A DNA stretch of 64,000 bases from a virus. The stretch spans positions 1 to 64,000 of the IMG/VR virus record IMGVR_UViG_3300037486_000582; one strand, written 5' to 3'. Of this stretch, positions 57,209 to 64,000 are shown piece after piece (position 1 is the stretch's first letter; each line of letters opens with the position of its first letter). The position numbers were made by a program, and so were the translations under genes. Below the pieces are notes generated by a model that ran no database searches, was not told the DNA's origin, and worked only from the letters and a program-made list of their open reading frames with translations.

Positions 57209-58228
57209 CTACTGCCACCCGAGGGCTTGGACCAGAAGGGGTGCCACGACCGCCGGCGAGTGCGCAGCCAGCGTGCGCCCCGCCCCGTCGGCGAGCACGG
57301 CCGTGTCGGAGGCAGAAGGCGGCGAGGACAGGAGCCGGGCGAGCGCCTCCGACGACCCGACCGAAAGGCAGTTGACGCCCGGGGCAAGCTCGCCACCCGG
57401 GCGCAGCCAGCCGTCGTGTACGACCAGAGCCGCGCCCGCGTCCCAGGCCTCAAAGAACGTGTACTGCGTCCCTCCGCCGTCGTCTCGGATGGTGCTCATG
57501 TCGACGACGTACTCGGCCTGCCCCGCGATGAGAAGGGGAGCGTCGGCCGTCTTCGGAAACCGCCCGCGGTAGTACCGCGCCTCCCAGCCCGGGCAAGCCT
57601 TCTCGAGCTTGTGGAAGGCGTACAGCCTGTTGACTGCGCCGTAGATGTGGCAGCGGCCGCGGTCGCCCGGCGGCAGCGCGTCGAAGGCTGGGACGACAAG
57701 GTGCGTCCCCTTGTCGAAGTCGACCCTGGACAGGGTAACCGCCCGCTCGGACCGCGGGTGCTGGCTGCTCACCGCCCGGCGGACGTAGGGGTGTGGAACG
57801 AAGGTAACCCGACTGACACCTCGGCGCCGGACGTTCTCCACGTTCGTCGGCCGGATGACCACGACGCGGCGGCGGTGCCGCTCGATGCACTCCATGAGCG
57901 GCGGGGTCATCTCGGTCGGGTCGTGGAGGATGATGTCGGCCCCGGCACGGAGCAGCGCCTCCGTTGCCTCGGCGTGCGTCCGCCAGTACGAACAGGTGAT
58001 GAGTCCCTGTCCCGCCGCCTTCAGGTCGCGGAGCATCGTGTCGAGCGACGTGGAGAAGGCACGGACGCCGTGACTCCACGGCTTGTCGCCTCGCGCGTCC
58101 CGCTTGGCGAGTCGGTAGAGCATGGGGCAGTGGCCGGTGCGCTCGAGCGCAAGGGCAAGGTGGGCCGTGTAGGACACGAAGCCGCCGAACGCCACGTCGG
58201 TCAGGTAGAACAGGGGCGCGACCGTCAC
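57209..58228 (-). CDS. Glycosyltransferase (GT4-like)
   Basis: 339 residues from GTG at 58228 (GGGGAGG 5 nt upstream). Opens with APLFYLTDVAFGGFVSYTAHLALALERTGH, a Rossmann-type first strand and helix. VTLSRVDFDKGTHLVVPAF is the GT-B R-K-G segment before the C-terminal half; later FFEAWDAGAALVVHDGWLRPGGELAPGVNCLSV gives the E-A..G..VV..D.W..PG nucleotide-sugar motif typical of GT4. Last of an operon with radical-SAM and ParB-like genes. Sugar acceptor unknown: DNA base, tRNA or host surface are all possible. Confidence 0.75.
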   Translation of the reverse strand: MTVAPLFYLTDVAFGGFVSYTAHLALALERTGHCPMLYRLAKRDARGDKPWSHGVRAFSTSLDTMLRDLKAAGQGLITCSYWRTHAEATEALLRAGADIILHDPTEMTPPLMECIERHRRRVVVIRPTNVENVRRRGVSRVTFVPHPYVRRAVSSQHPRSERAVTLSRVDFDKGTHLVVPAFDALPPGDRGRCHIYGAVNRLYAFHKLEKACPGWEARYYRGRFPKTADAPLLIAGQAEYVVDMSTIRDDGGGTQYTFFEAWDAGAALVVHDGWLRPGGELAPGVNCLSVGSSEALARLLSSPPSASDTAVLADGAGRTLAAHSPAVVAPLLVQALGWQ

Positions 58229-58239
58229 GGAACCCTCCC

Positions 58240-59511
58240 CTACGCCCGCTCGGCGTTCCAGTAGTAGATCAAGTCGCCGTTCTCGTCCTTGCCCTCCGGC
58301 CGGATGACGCCTTCGAAGTAGCGGTATGGGGAGCGCCCGCGGTTCGGATTGTTCCAGAGCCAGTGCAGGAGGTCGTACATGGACTGGTGCCAGATCTTCG
58401 ACGCGCCTTCCACCGTGCCCCAGTTGAGGACGCGGGCGCGGATGTTCTTGAGCAGCCTCAAGTCCTTCTCGAAGTCGCTCCAACGGACTGAGCCGTTTCT
58501 GCGAGCCAGGACGAGCGCCTCGGTGAACTGGCCTCGGCTGTAGTTCCAGGTCGGGGGCAACCCGCAGCAGGAGCCGTTCGCGCAGCGCTCCTTGAAGTGG
58601 GCGTCCGAGACGTAGAAGCGCAAGCCGACCTCCTTGCACAGCTCCTCCATCCGGTCGATGACGGGCCGCTTCACGTTCCGGTTGAGCCGCATGTAACCGC
58701 GCATCGCCGAGTACCGCTTGTAGAAGGCGTACAGGTCGAAGCCGGCGAGCTTCGACATCTCGTGGAAGTGGAGCCGCCCGCCCGGGCTGCGCTCCTCCAT
58801 GCAGAAGTACTCGGTGCTGAGCGCCGTCGCCCCGGCACTGGCCGCGTCACGGATGAGTTGCTCGTAGGTCGCGTCGCTGATCCCAGGGATGAAGGGGCGT
58901 AGCCGAAGGGTCACGCCACCCTTGTTCAGCTTGGCGTACTTCTCCATCGCCCGGAGGCGCTCCATTGGGCTCGGCACACCCTTCTCGACCTTCCGGGCGA
59001 GTTCCTGGTCGCCCGTGACGATCGAGATCTTCATGTTCCAGTTGTCCTGACCTCGGAAGATGTCCGTGTACCGCTCGTCGTCGAGCCACCAGGTCCCCTT
59101 CGTGCTGAAGCAGATGGGGTAGTCGAGGTCGCGCCAGAACCGGAGCAGCTCCAACCCAACGCCGTACCGCTTCTCGAACGGGCAGAACGGGTCGGACAAC
59201 CCGCCCCACTGAAGGACCTTCCGCGCCCGGATGAAGTCGGTGAAGCGATGGTCCGTGGTCGGGTCGAGCCACAGCCGCATGACCCGGTCGACGTTGACGG
59301 GGACGGCCTCGTGGCTCCAATACTTGTCCTTGCACTTCCCGACCCCGCGGGAGAACTGCGAGAAGCAGTACAGGCAGAAGTACCCGCACACGCTGTACTG
59401 GTCGAAGGTGACCGGCATCGAGCAGTCGGCGACCTCCGCGGAGCAGCGCGGCGAATCGTAGAACCGCTGAAGCCGTGCCTTCGGCCGGCCGTCACTCGTT
59501 TCCGCTGCCAT
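58240..59511 (-). CDS. Radical SAM enzyme
   Basis: 423 residues from ATG at 59511, overlapping the ParB-like gene by 20 nt. DQYSVCGYFCLYCFSQFSRG supplies CxxxCxxC for the [4Fe-4S] cluster. LQWGGLSDPFCPFEKRYGVGLELLRFW and KISIVTGDQELARKVEKGVPSPMERL follow; FYVSDAHFKERCANGSCCGLPP adds Cys residues that may bind a second cluster. The overall layout recalls SPL-like (spore photoproduct lyase-type) phage proteins. Carries ATCCCAGGGAT at 58880-58890. Forms one operon with ParB-like and glycosyltransferase genes. Confidence 0.8.
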   Translation of the reverse strand: MAAETSDGRPKARLQRFYDSPRCSAEVADCSMPVTFDQYSVCGYFCLYCFSQFSRGVGKCKDKYWSHEAVPVNVDRVMRLWLDPTTDHRFTDFIRARKVLQWGGLSDPFCPFEKRYGVGLELLRFWRDLDYPICFSTKGTWWLDDERYTDIFRGQDNWNMKISIVTGDQELARKVEKGVPSPMERLRAMEKYAKLNKGGVTLRLRPFIPGISDATYEQLIRDAASAGATALSTEYFCMEERSPGGRLHFHEMSKLAGFDLYAFYKRYSAMRGYMRLNRNVKRPVIDRMEELCKEVGLRFYVSDAHFKERCANGSCCGLPPTWNYSRGQFTEALVLARRNGSVRWSDFEKDLRLLKNIRARVLNWGTVEGASKIWHQSMYDLLHWLWNNPNRGRSPYRYFEGVIRPEGKDENGDLIYYWNAERA

Positions 59512-60253
59512 GCTGCGTCCCAGCGCCACGCCCGGCGACCTCGTCGGCCATCCGCTGAAGCTCCTGCACAGGGTAGATGATGCGGTTCGTGCGGAAGGGC
59601 ACGCCGAAGCACCTCTCCAGCCACGTCCGCTCCGCCTCGCCCTTGAAGACGATGATGAGCCGTTCGCTCTGGAGTGAGTCGTCCTCGGCATCGAGCGGCG
59701 GAAGCGGGTCCGGGCGGAGCCCGGAGTCCTGCGTCCGAGACAGCCGACCATAGTCGATGCCTCCGGGCGCGTTGGGCTGGTCGGGCACCTGGAAGGTGAC
59801 CGGGGCGAGCAACTCGTCGATGTTCAGGTCCGGGATGCGGGTGCTCTCGATGATCGCCTGGACCTCGTCCTCGCTCATCCCCATCCCGCTGAAGAACGTG
59901 GTCTCGGGGTTCCAGTCGGCATAGCGGCTGTTGAGCTGGAGCAGCTTCGCGGCTGCGTCTTGACGGTCCTTCGCCCGGACCTCGACGTAGACGATGGGCG
60001 GGATGGTCCAGCCTTCCTGCTCCAGCGACCGCAGCGCGGCACACGTCTGGTGTCCGTCGAGGATCAGCGGCGAGCCCTCCTCGTCGCGCCACACGAACTT
60101 CGGCACGAACTGGCCGTAGCTCGTGAGACTGGACTTCAGCTTGGCGAGCGCCTCCTCGTCCAGCGGCTTCTTCAGGTCGCCCTGGAAGTCGCGGAGTTCC
60201 GTGTACGGAATGGTCGGTAGGCTGTGTGGGTTGTCGATCTGCAGCGTAGGCAT
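59492..60253 (-). CDS. ParB/Srx-like protein
   Basis: 253 residues, AAGGGGAAGGA ribosome site. N-terminal IPYTELRDFQGDLKKPLDEEALAKLKSSLTSYGQFVPKFVWRDEEGSPLILDGHQTCAALRSLEQEGW is a ParB-N domain with the nucleotide-binding L-D-G-H. ParB-N domains can act as CTPase switches, nucleases or kinase-like enzymes. The C-terminal part (SERLIIVFKGEAERTWLERCFGVP) is distinct. Upstream partner of the radical-SAM gene. Confidence 0.75.
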   Translation of the reverse strand: MPTLQIDNPHSLPTIPYTELRDFQGDLKKPLDEEALAKLKSSLTSYGQFVPKFVWRDEEGSPLILDGHQTCAALRSLEQEGWTIPPIVYVEVRAKDRQDAAAKLLQLNSRYADWNPETTFFSGMGMSEDEVQAIIESTRIPDLNIDELLAPVTFQVPDQPNAPGGIDYGRLSRTQDSGLRPDPLPPLDAEDDSLQSERLIIVFKGEAERTWLERCFGVPFRTNRIIYPVQELQRMADEVAGRGAGTQHGSGNE

Positions 60254-60275
60254 GGGCTCTGTTCCTTCCCCTTAT

Positions 60276-60291
60276 CCGCCCTCGCGGGCGG
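60276..60291. other. Hairpin before ParB-like gene
   Basis: CCGCCC-TCGC-GGGCGG, 6-bp stem and 4-nt loop in the 79-bp gap 60254-60332. Minus-strand TATGAT lies near 60305. Confidence 0.35.
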
Positions 60292-60332
60292 GAACGGGGT
60301 TCATCATAGAACAGGAAGCGCGGGCGGGGAAG

Positions 60333-60596
60333 CTAGGCGGTGAAGGTCTGGAAGGAGCAGGCGGGGCGGCTGGAGTCGACGCGGAAGCCTTCCGCGCCGT
60401 ACTGCGCGCACTGCCACCACCCGGTCAGTGCCGAGTTGCGGCGAAGCGAAGCGCCGCACTGAGGGCAGCACCCAGTCGCCACGACCGTCTGAGCCTCGGC
60501 CTGGAGCCGGGCGATGTACGCGGCGTGGCACTTGTTGCAGCGAGTCGCGTACCGGCTCATCACACGTCCACAGGCACAACGATTCCTGGTTGCCAT
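60333..60596 (-). CDS. Double zinc-ribbon protein
   Basis: 87 residues, GAGG upstream. Cys pairs CACGRV, CNKC, CCPQC and CSF near the end suggest two treble-clef or ribbon units. Stop two nt before the next gene's stop region. Function unknown; likely nucleic-acid binding. Confidence 0.6.
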   Translation of the reverse strand: MATRNRCACGRVMSRYATRCNKCHAAYIARLQAEAQTVVATGCCPQCGASLRRNSALTGWWQCAQYGAEGFRVDSSRPACSFQTFTA

Positions 60597-60597
60597 C

Positions 60598-61008
60598 TCA
60601 GACCTCCTCGTCCATTCCCTGTTCGCGCTTCTGCTCGTCGGTCATCGCCGCCGCGCCGCAGGCGCAGCAGACCTCGCCGTCCCACCAGCGTTCGCAGTGC
60701 GTATCGCCCGGCCGGGCAGGGCACCGCTCCTCGGGCTCCCACGCGCTGTCCGGGTCGTCGTCCGCGGCCGCCGCCGCGTCAGCCTCGGCGGCGGTCTTCT
60801 GGGCGTGCGGCCCGTCGGCCTCGAGCGGCAGGCAGTCGGTGAAGAGGGCGAGCAGATCGCCGCTGACGACCAGGTGGCCGTCGGCGTCCACGCTCGCGTC
60901 GCGGTCCAACTCGGCAATGTCGGCGGGAGCGTCGGTGTCGCATCCGACGATCTCTGCCACGCATGCGATCTCCCTCGGGTCCGTCACGGTCAGCTCGTTT
61001 CGCGTCAT
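60598..61008 (-). CDS. Acidic accessory protein under promoter copy B
   Basis: 136 residues, GGAGG 7 nt before ATG. Asp/Glu-rich with C-terminal CPARPGDTHCERWWDGEVCCACGAAAM, a likely zinc site. First gene of the operon leading to the ParB-like, radical SAM and glycosyltransferase genes. No family recognised. Confidence 0.6.
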   Translation of the reverse strand: MTRNELTVTDPREIACVAEIVGCDTDAPADIAELDRDASVDADGHLVVSGDLLALFTDCLPLEADGPHAQKTAAEADAAAAADDDPDSAWEPEERCPARPGDTHCERWWDGEVCCACGAAAMTDEQKREQGMDEEV

Positions 61009-61026
61009 CTTCAGCCTCCACCACCC

Positions 61027-61141
61027 TTTATAGGAAACCCGCGGGTTTCCCACAACACATCCCGGGACGATTATCTGGAGGCTTGCCAGTTCGCCCTGTG
61101 TTTCCGCAGGATTATTAGGAGTGATCCCCCGGACGATTTCT
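61027..61141 (-). promoter_or_regulatory. Accessory promoter copy B with two operator elements
   Basis: Minus strand: distal AATCGTCC (61138-61131) followed by GGGGGATCAC; proximal AATCGTCC (61072-61065), 66 bp away; TTGTGG (61055-61050), 17-bp spacer containing the perfect palindrome GGAAACCCGCGGGTTTCC, TATAAA (61032-61027), then GGTGGTGGAGGC and ATG at 61008. Confidence 0.85.
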
Positions 61142-61175
61142 GGATGCGCACCGGAGCCGCGCGACGTGGAGGAAG

Positions 61176-62381
61176 TCAGACGGTGGGGAGCGGGGTCACG
61201 GCCACGTCCTCGACGATGACCGCCTGAAGCTCGCGGCGCGATCCCGCCGTGAAGCACCGCCCGTCAGACAGCGTGGCGGAGAAGGCGCCGTCGTTCAGCG
61301 CCCAGGAGCCGATGACCGCCTTCGTGGCGTCGTCGGTGACGTCTCCGTCGCGGGACAGGATGGCCCAGAACCCAGCCGGCTTCGACGACGTGCCGCGGGT
61401 CAGCTTCTCACCGTCCCGGACGTTGAGCCCGAGCAGCCGCGCCAGCGCAGCCAGCGCCGGACCGGTCACGTTCACGCTGACGACACCGGCCGTCGCGCCG
61501 GTGCCGAGCGCCCCGGCGACCGCGGCGAGCAACGCGGCGGTGTCGACCAGGCCACCCATCGGGTTCAGGATGACGACGGCGCCGTCGCGCGCCAGCTCGC
61601 CGGAGGCGTTCATGGCGGCGACGATCTGCTCGAACCCAGCCCGCTGGACCTTGGAAGCCACACCAACGAGCCGCGCGAGCTCCGAGCCCGGCCGGCCCCG
61701 GCCGTCCGCGAGAACGAGAGCCATCCTGTCGCAGACGCCTGCGCTGCGGAGGGCTGCCGCTGCAGCCGAGGCCTCGGCCGGAGCGACGCCGTTCGTCGCG
61801 GGCTCCGGCGCCTTCTTCGGCTTGGCCGCGGGCGCGGCGACGGGTTCGGCCTTCGGGGTCCGCGCCTTCCCGGTCCGGCGCTTCGCGACCGTGGCGCCCA
61901 GGGTGGCCTGGACGGCGGGCGGCTCGTCCGCCTCGAGCGCGATGGGCTGGCCGGCCTCCTCGCGCATGAACGAGAGCGCCTCGGGCGAAGGGGCGTCCGC
62001 CGCGGGCTTGCCGCACCGGATGCAGAAGCCGTCCGCGTCCCGGTTGTGGCTCTGGTCGTCGCAGAAGGCGCAGAGGTCGATGGCGGGCGGCTCGGTGGCG
62101 ACGGGCACCAGCACGCCGGCGTGCTCGGCCTTCTGTGCGGCGGTCGTGACCACGAGCGCCCAGCTCACGCGAGGGACGCGCGTCGCGCGGGCGACGAGCC
62201 CTTCGGCCTCCATCTGCTCGAGCGCGTAGCGGATGCGATGCCCGGGAACAGCTGCCATGAGCGACTCCCCGGCGGTGTGGGCCACGGTCGCGGTCGGCAT
62301 CGGGGCTTCGGCCCGGCTCAGCACGACGGCGATGGCGTTGCGGATCGCGGTGGTGTCGATCTTCTGGGTTCCCTGCGTCAT
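61176..62381 (-). CDS. Accessory DNA-binding-like protein with zinc ribbon
   Basis: 401 residues from ATG at 62381 (GGAGG 8 nt upstream). GTG codons at 62528 or 62522 are possible alternatives that would add about 49 residues, and the frame is open to there. Residues about 8-85 are winged-helix-like (AIRNAIAVVLSRAEAPMPTATVAHTAG.., IRYALEQMEAEGLVARATRV). CAFCDDQSHNRDADGFCIRCGK (about 105-125) is a zinc ribbon. A Pro/Lys linker leads to a further winged-helix-like unit and beta segments. Third gene from promoter copy C. Confidence 0.55.
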   Translation of the reverse strand: MTQGTQKIDTTAIRNAIAVVLSRAEAPMPTATVAHTAGESLMAAVPGHRIRYALEQMEAEGLVARATRVPRVSWALVVTTAAQKAEHAGVLVPVATEPPAIDLCAFCDDQSHNRDADGFCIRCGKPAADAPSPEALSFMREEAGQPIALEADEPPAVQATLGATVAKRRTGKARTPKAEPVAAPAAKPKKAPEPATNGVAPAEASAAAAALRSAGVCDRMALVLADGRGRPGSELARLVGVASKVQRAGFEQIVAAMNASGELARDGAVVILNPMGGLVDTAALLAAVAGALGTGATAGVVSVNVTGPALAALARLLGLNVRDGEKLTRGTSSKPAGFWAILSRDGDVTDDATKAVIGSWALNDGAFSATLSDGRCFTAGSRRELQAVIVEDVAVTPLPTV

Positions 62382-62524
62382 GGTCCTAGCCTCCCTCTCG
62401 CAACCGCCCGTGGCGGCCAGCTCGGCGGCGGTCCCGTCGCCGCCAGTTGCCTCATTGAGCGAAGCCGCGACCATCGCAGCCTCGTTGCTCTCGAACTCGG
62501 TCCCTGTCCCGAAGCGGCTCACGG

Positions 62525-63064
62525 TCACTTCCCCGCCCCGACGATGGCGCGGATCGCCGCGAGAATCGCGGTCGCCTGCCACTCCTCCACGTCCATGTCG
62601 ACCAGGACGGCGAGCTGGCCGGTGCCCTTCCGCGCGACCGCCCGGGCTGTCGAGGTCGCGGACGCCGTCTCGTTGATCCGCGCCGCGACCTGGAGCCCCG
62701 CCGCCTCGCGGCCGTCGCGCTCGGCCCGCCTCCGCGCCGCGGCCAGCTCGGCCCGGGCGTAGGCGCCGATCGCTTCGACGATCTTCGCGACGTTGAGCCC
62801 GGTCTTGCCCTCGGGGAACTGCCGGACGTCCCCGTGAGCGCCCAGCTTCGCGCGGACCTTGCCGTTGGGGCTGGAGTAGAGCGCCCCGCCCGAGTACTCC
62901 AGGCCGACCTCGAACGGGACGCGCTGGCCGTTCACGACCAGGTACAGTCCCTTGTCCTCGACGCTCGCCTCCGCCGCCGTGAGCGCCGCGACGATCTCGG
63001 CCCGTGCCGCCGCCGCCTTCGCCAGCCCCGCCTCGGTCCTCTGCTGCCTCGTGATGGTGTTCAT
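62525..63064 (-). CDS. Accessory protein, helical
   Basis: 179 residues, GGAGG 5 nt before ATG. Central VPFEVGLEYSGGALYSSPNGKVRAKLGAHGDVRQFPEG is beta; the rest is Ala/Arg/Glu-rich helix. Second gene under promoter copy C. No family recognised. Confidence 0.55.
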   Translation of the reverse strand: MNTITRQQRTEAGLAKAAAARAEIVAALTAAEASVEDKGLYLVVNGQRVPFEVGLEYSGGALYSSPNGKVRAKLGAHGDVRQFPEGKTGLNVAKIVEAIGAYARAELAAARRRAERDGREAAGLQVAARINETASATSTARAVARKGTGQLAVLVDMDVEEWQATAILAAIRAIVGAGK

Positions 63065-63093
63065 GGTGTCCTCCTGTTCCTCTCTTGCCTTGC

Positions 63094-63687
63094 CTACCAG
63101 CACTCCTCGGGGTCCAGCTCCGTCGTCGACTCGCCCGTGGAGCGCGGCCCGATGTAGTCGCCGTAGAAGTGATCGCCGTTGGCCGGCTTCACGGTGATGA
63201 CCGTCCGGCGGTTCCAGTACTCGCGGCGGTCCTCGATCGACACGATGATGCCGTCCTGCTCGATGTCGCTCTTGAACCCGACCAGGTCGCCGACGCCCAC
63301 GACGCGCGCCCCGCGGTCGATGATGACGGTCGGACCGGTCGAGGCGGCGGGCGTCGCCTTCGCGCCCGGGAACGCCTTCGCGGTCGTCTTCGGCGCCTTC
63401 GGAACGGAGAAGCCCGGGGCGGGCGTCTCGGAGCGGATCACGACCGGGGCGTCCTTCATGGCGAGCGCGGCGACGTAGGGGAACGAGGTCGGGTCGATGG
63501 TGACGCTGTTGGTGTTCACGCGCACGCCGACGTAGTCGGCATAGCCCGGGGCGAGCTCGGCCAGGCGCGCGAGCGCCGCGTTGCCGACCCGGAGGGTGCC
63601 GTTCGTGTTCACGGCTGTCCCGCTCGCTCCCAGGAGTTCAGCCAGAACCGCCGCCGCCTTCGCCGTCTTCTCGTTTCGCTTCGCCAT
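63094..63687 (-). CDS. Accessory protein sharing the AVNTNGTLRVG module
   Basis: 197 residues, GGAGG upstream. Residues about 14-66 read VLAELLGASGTAVNTNGTLRVGNAALARLAELAPG.., nearly the same as the C-terminus of the protein at 56048. C-terminal half has a small beta barrel (VVGVGDLVGFKSDIEQDGIIVSIEDR..RRTVITVKPANGDHF) like a SH3/Tudor fold. First gene of the promoter C operon. Function unknown. Confidence 0.6.
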   Translation of the reverse strand: MAKRNEKTAKAAAVLAELLGASGTAVNTNGTLRVGNAALARLAELAPGYADYVGVRVNTNSVTIDPTSFPYVAALAMKDAPVVIRSETPAPGFSVPKAPKTTAKAFPGAKATPAASTGPTVIIDRGARVVGVGDLVGFKSDIEQDGIIVSIEDRREYWNRRTVITVKPANGDHFYGDYIGPRSTGESTTELDPEECW

Positions 63688-63705
63688 TCTCAGCCTCCAC
63701 CACCA

Positions 63706-63820
63706 TTTATAGGAAACCCGCCGGTTTCCCGCAAGACATCCGGGGCCGATTGTTGGAACCGCCCTGGTTTCGCAAATGCTTTCGGCAACTTGTGTGGGTG
63801 ATCCCCAGGACGATTTATCG
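63706..63820 (-). promoter_or_regulatory. Accessory promoter copy C with two operator elements
   Basis: Minus strand: distal AATCGTCC (63815-63808) followed by TGGGGATCAC; proximal AATCGGCC (63751-63744), 64 bp away; TTGCGG (63734-63729), 17-bp spacer with GGAAACCGGCGGGTTTCC, TATAAA (63711-63706), GGTGGTGGAGGC, ATG at 63687. Confidence 0.85.
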
Positions 63821-63834
63821 GAGTGGAATGACGG

Positions 63835-64000
63835 TCAGCGCGTCCGCTGGACACGGCGCGTGCCGCGGGCGGGTGCCGGTGCGACGGACCGCCGAGCGAT
63901 GTCCCCGGCCTCCGCGGACGCGGTACTGACGTCGGCGCCACGCCTCCGTGCCGCGGACAGTCCGGCCCGAACCGCAGCCAGAACGACCCGAGCAACACCA
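63835..64000 (-). CDS. Partial Ala/Arg-rich protein at right edge
   Basis: The 3' end of a gene entering from outside the window; 54 codons plus stop TGA at 63835-63837. It reads VLAAVRAGLSAARRRGADVSTASAEAGDIARRSV.. and ends in a basic tail (GTRRVQRTR). Other frames there are also open, so this is a choice by composition. The stop lies 15 nt upstream of the distal operator of promoter copy C. Confidence 0.4.
   Translation of the reverse strand, partial: GVARVVLAAVRAGLSAARRRGADVSTASAEAGDIARRSVAPAPARGTRRVQRTR

Noticed and set aside
62382-62528. Separate small gene upstream of the 401-residue accessory gene
   Set aside because: A 25-codon frame ending at the ATG has no ribosome site; the in-frame GTG extension is possible but the GGAGG before 62381 is stronger.
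55503-63820. The three promoter repeats as a transposable element or attachment sites
   Set aside because: They are placed at consistent distances from start codons, contain promoter hexamers and have no flanking inverted ends or recombinase gene nearby.
1-64000. Integrase, repressor or replication genes indicating lysogeny
   Set aside because: No such gene was recognised on either strand, so temperate versus lytic lifestyle is left open.

Overview
The window is about 64 kb of GC-rich DNA from a tailed double-stranded DNA phage or prophage with a contractile, myovirus-type tail. Nearly all genes lie on the minus strand. Read from high to low coordinates, they follow the usual head-to-tail order: terminase, portal, MuF-like protein, prohead protease, scaffold-like protein, major capsid protein, connectors, sheath, tube, tail chaperone with a -1 frameshift, tape measure, CIS-type tube/LysM pair, hub and spike, gp25, baseplate J, tail protein I, fibre, lysis. 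No integrase, repressor, DNA polymerase, tRNA or CRISPR array was recognised, so lifestyle and host cannot be fixed from this window. Several starts without a Shine-Dalgarno carry a TAnnnT box 6-7 nt upstream, the hallmark of leaderless genes. That would suit a high-GC host such as an actinobacterium or a deinococcus relative, but this is inference.

Layout. 1-2.3 kb: an edge-truncated HExxH metallopeptidase-like gene, a conserved phage-type protein, and a short plus-strand pair ending in a PDDEXK-like nuclease. 2.1-7.2 kb: lysis and membrane genes (Cys-rich lipoprotein, two coiled-coil membrane proteins, holin-like protein, glycosidase-like protein, M50-like membrane protease). 7.2-25.4 kb: tail fibre, baseplate and tape measure. 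25.5-33.5 kb: chaperone, tube, sheath, tail terminator and connectors. 33.5-42 kb: decoration and accessory virion proteins, a poly-gamma-glutamate hydrolase, and the major capsid protein. 42-55.4 kb: scaffold-like protein, a giant 1,891-residue fusion, MuF-like protein, portal and terminase. 55.5-64 kb: accessory genes.

The most unusual gene is 43460-49135. It joins His-pair repeats, ASCH-like modules, a nucleotidyltransferase, LigD-type phosphoesterase-like modules and an ATP-dependent ligase module to a C-terminal XkdF-type prohead protease. This looks like a virion-packaged polyvalent protein or end-repair machine tethered to capsid maturation.

The accessory region is driven by three near-identical promoters (55.5, 61.0 and 63.7 kb). 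Each has two AATCGTCC-type operator elements about 66 bp apart, a TTGyrG/TATAAA core with a 17-bp spacer that is itself a near-palindrome, and a very short leader. One of the operons carries ParB-like, radical-SAM and glycosyltransferase genes that may form a modification cassette. The whole window is also saturated with the heptamer GAGCAGC/GCTGCTC, far above chance by eye count.
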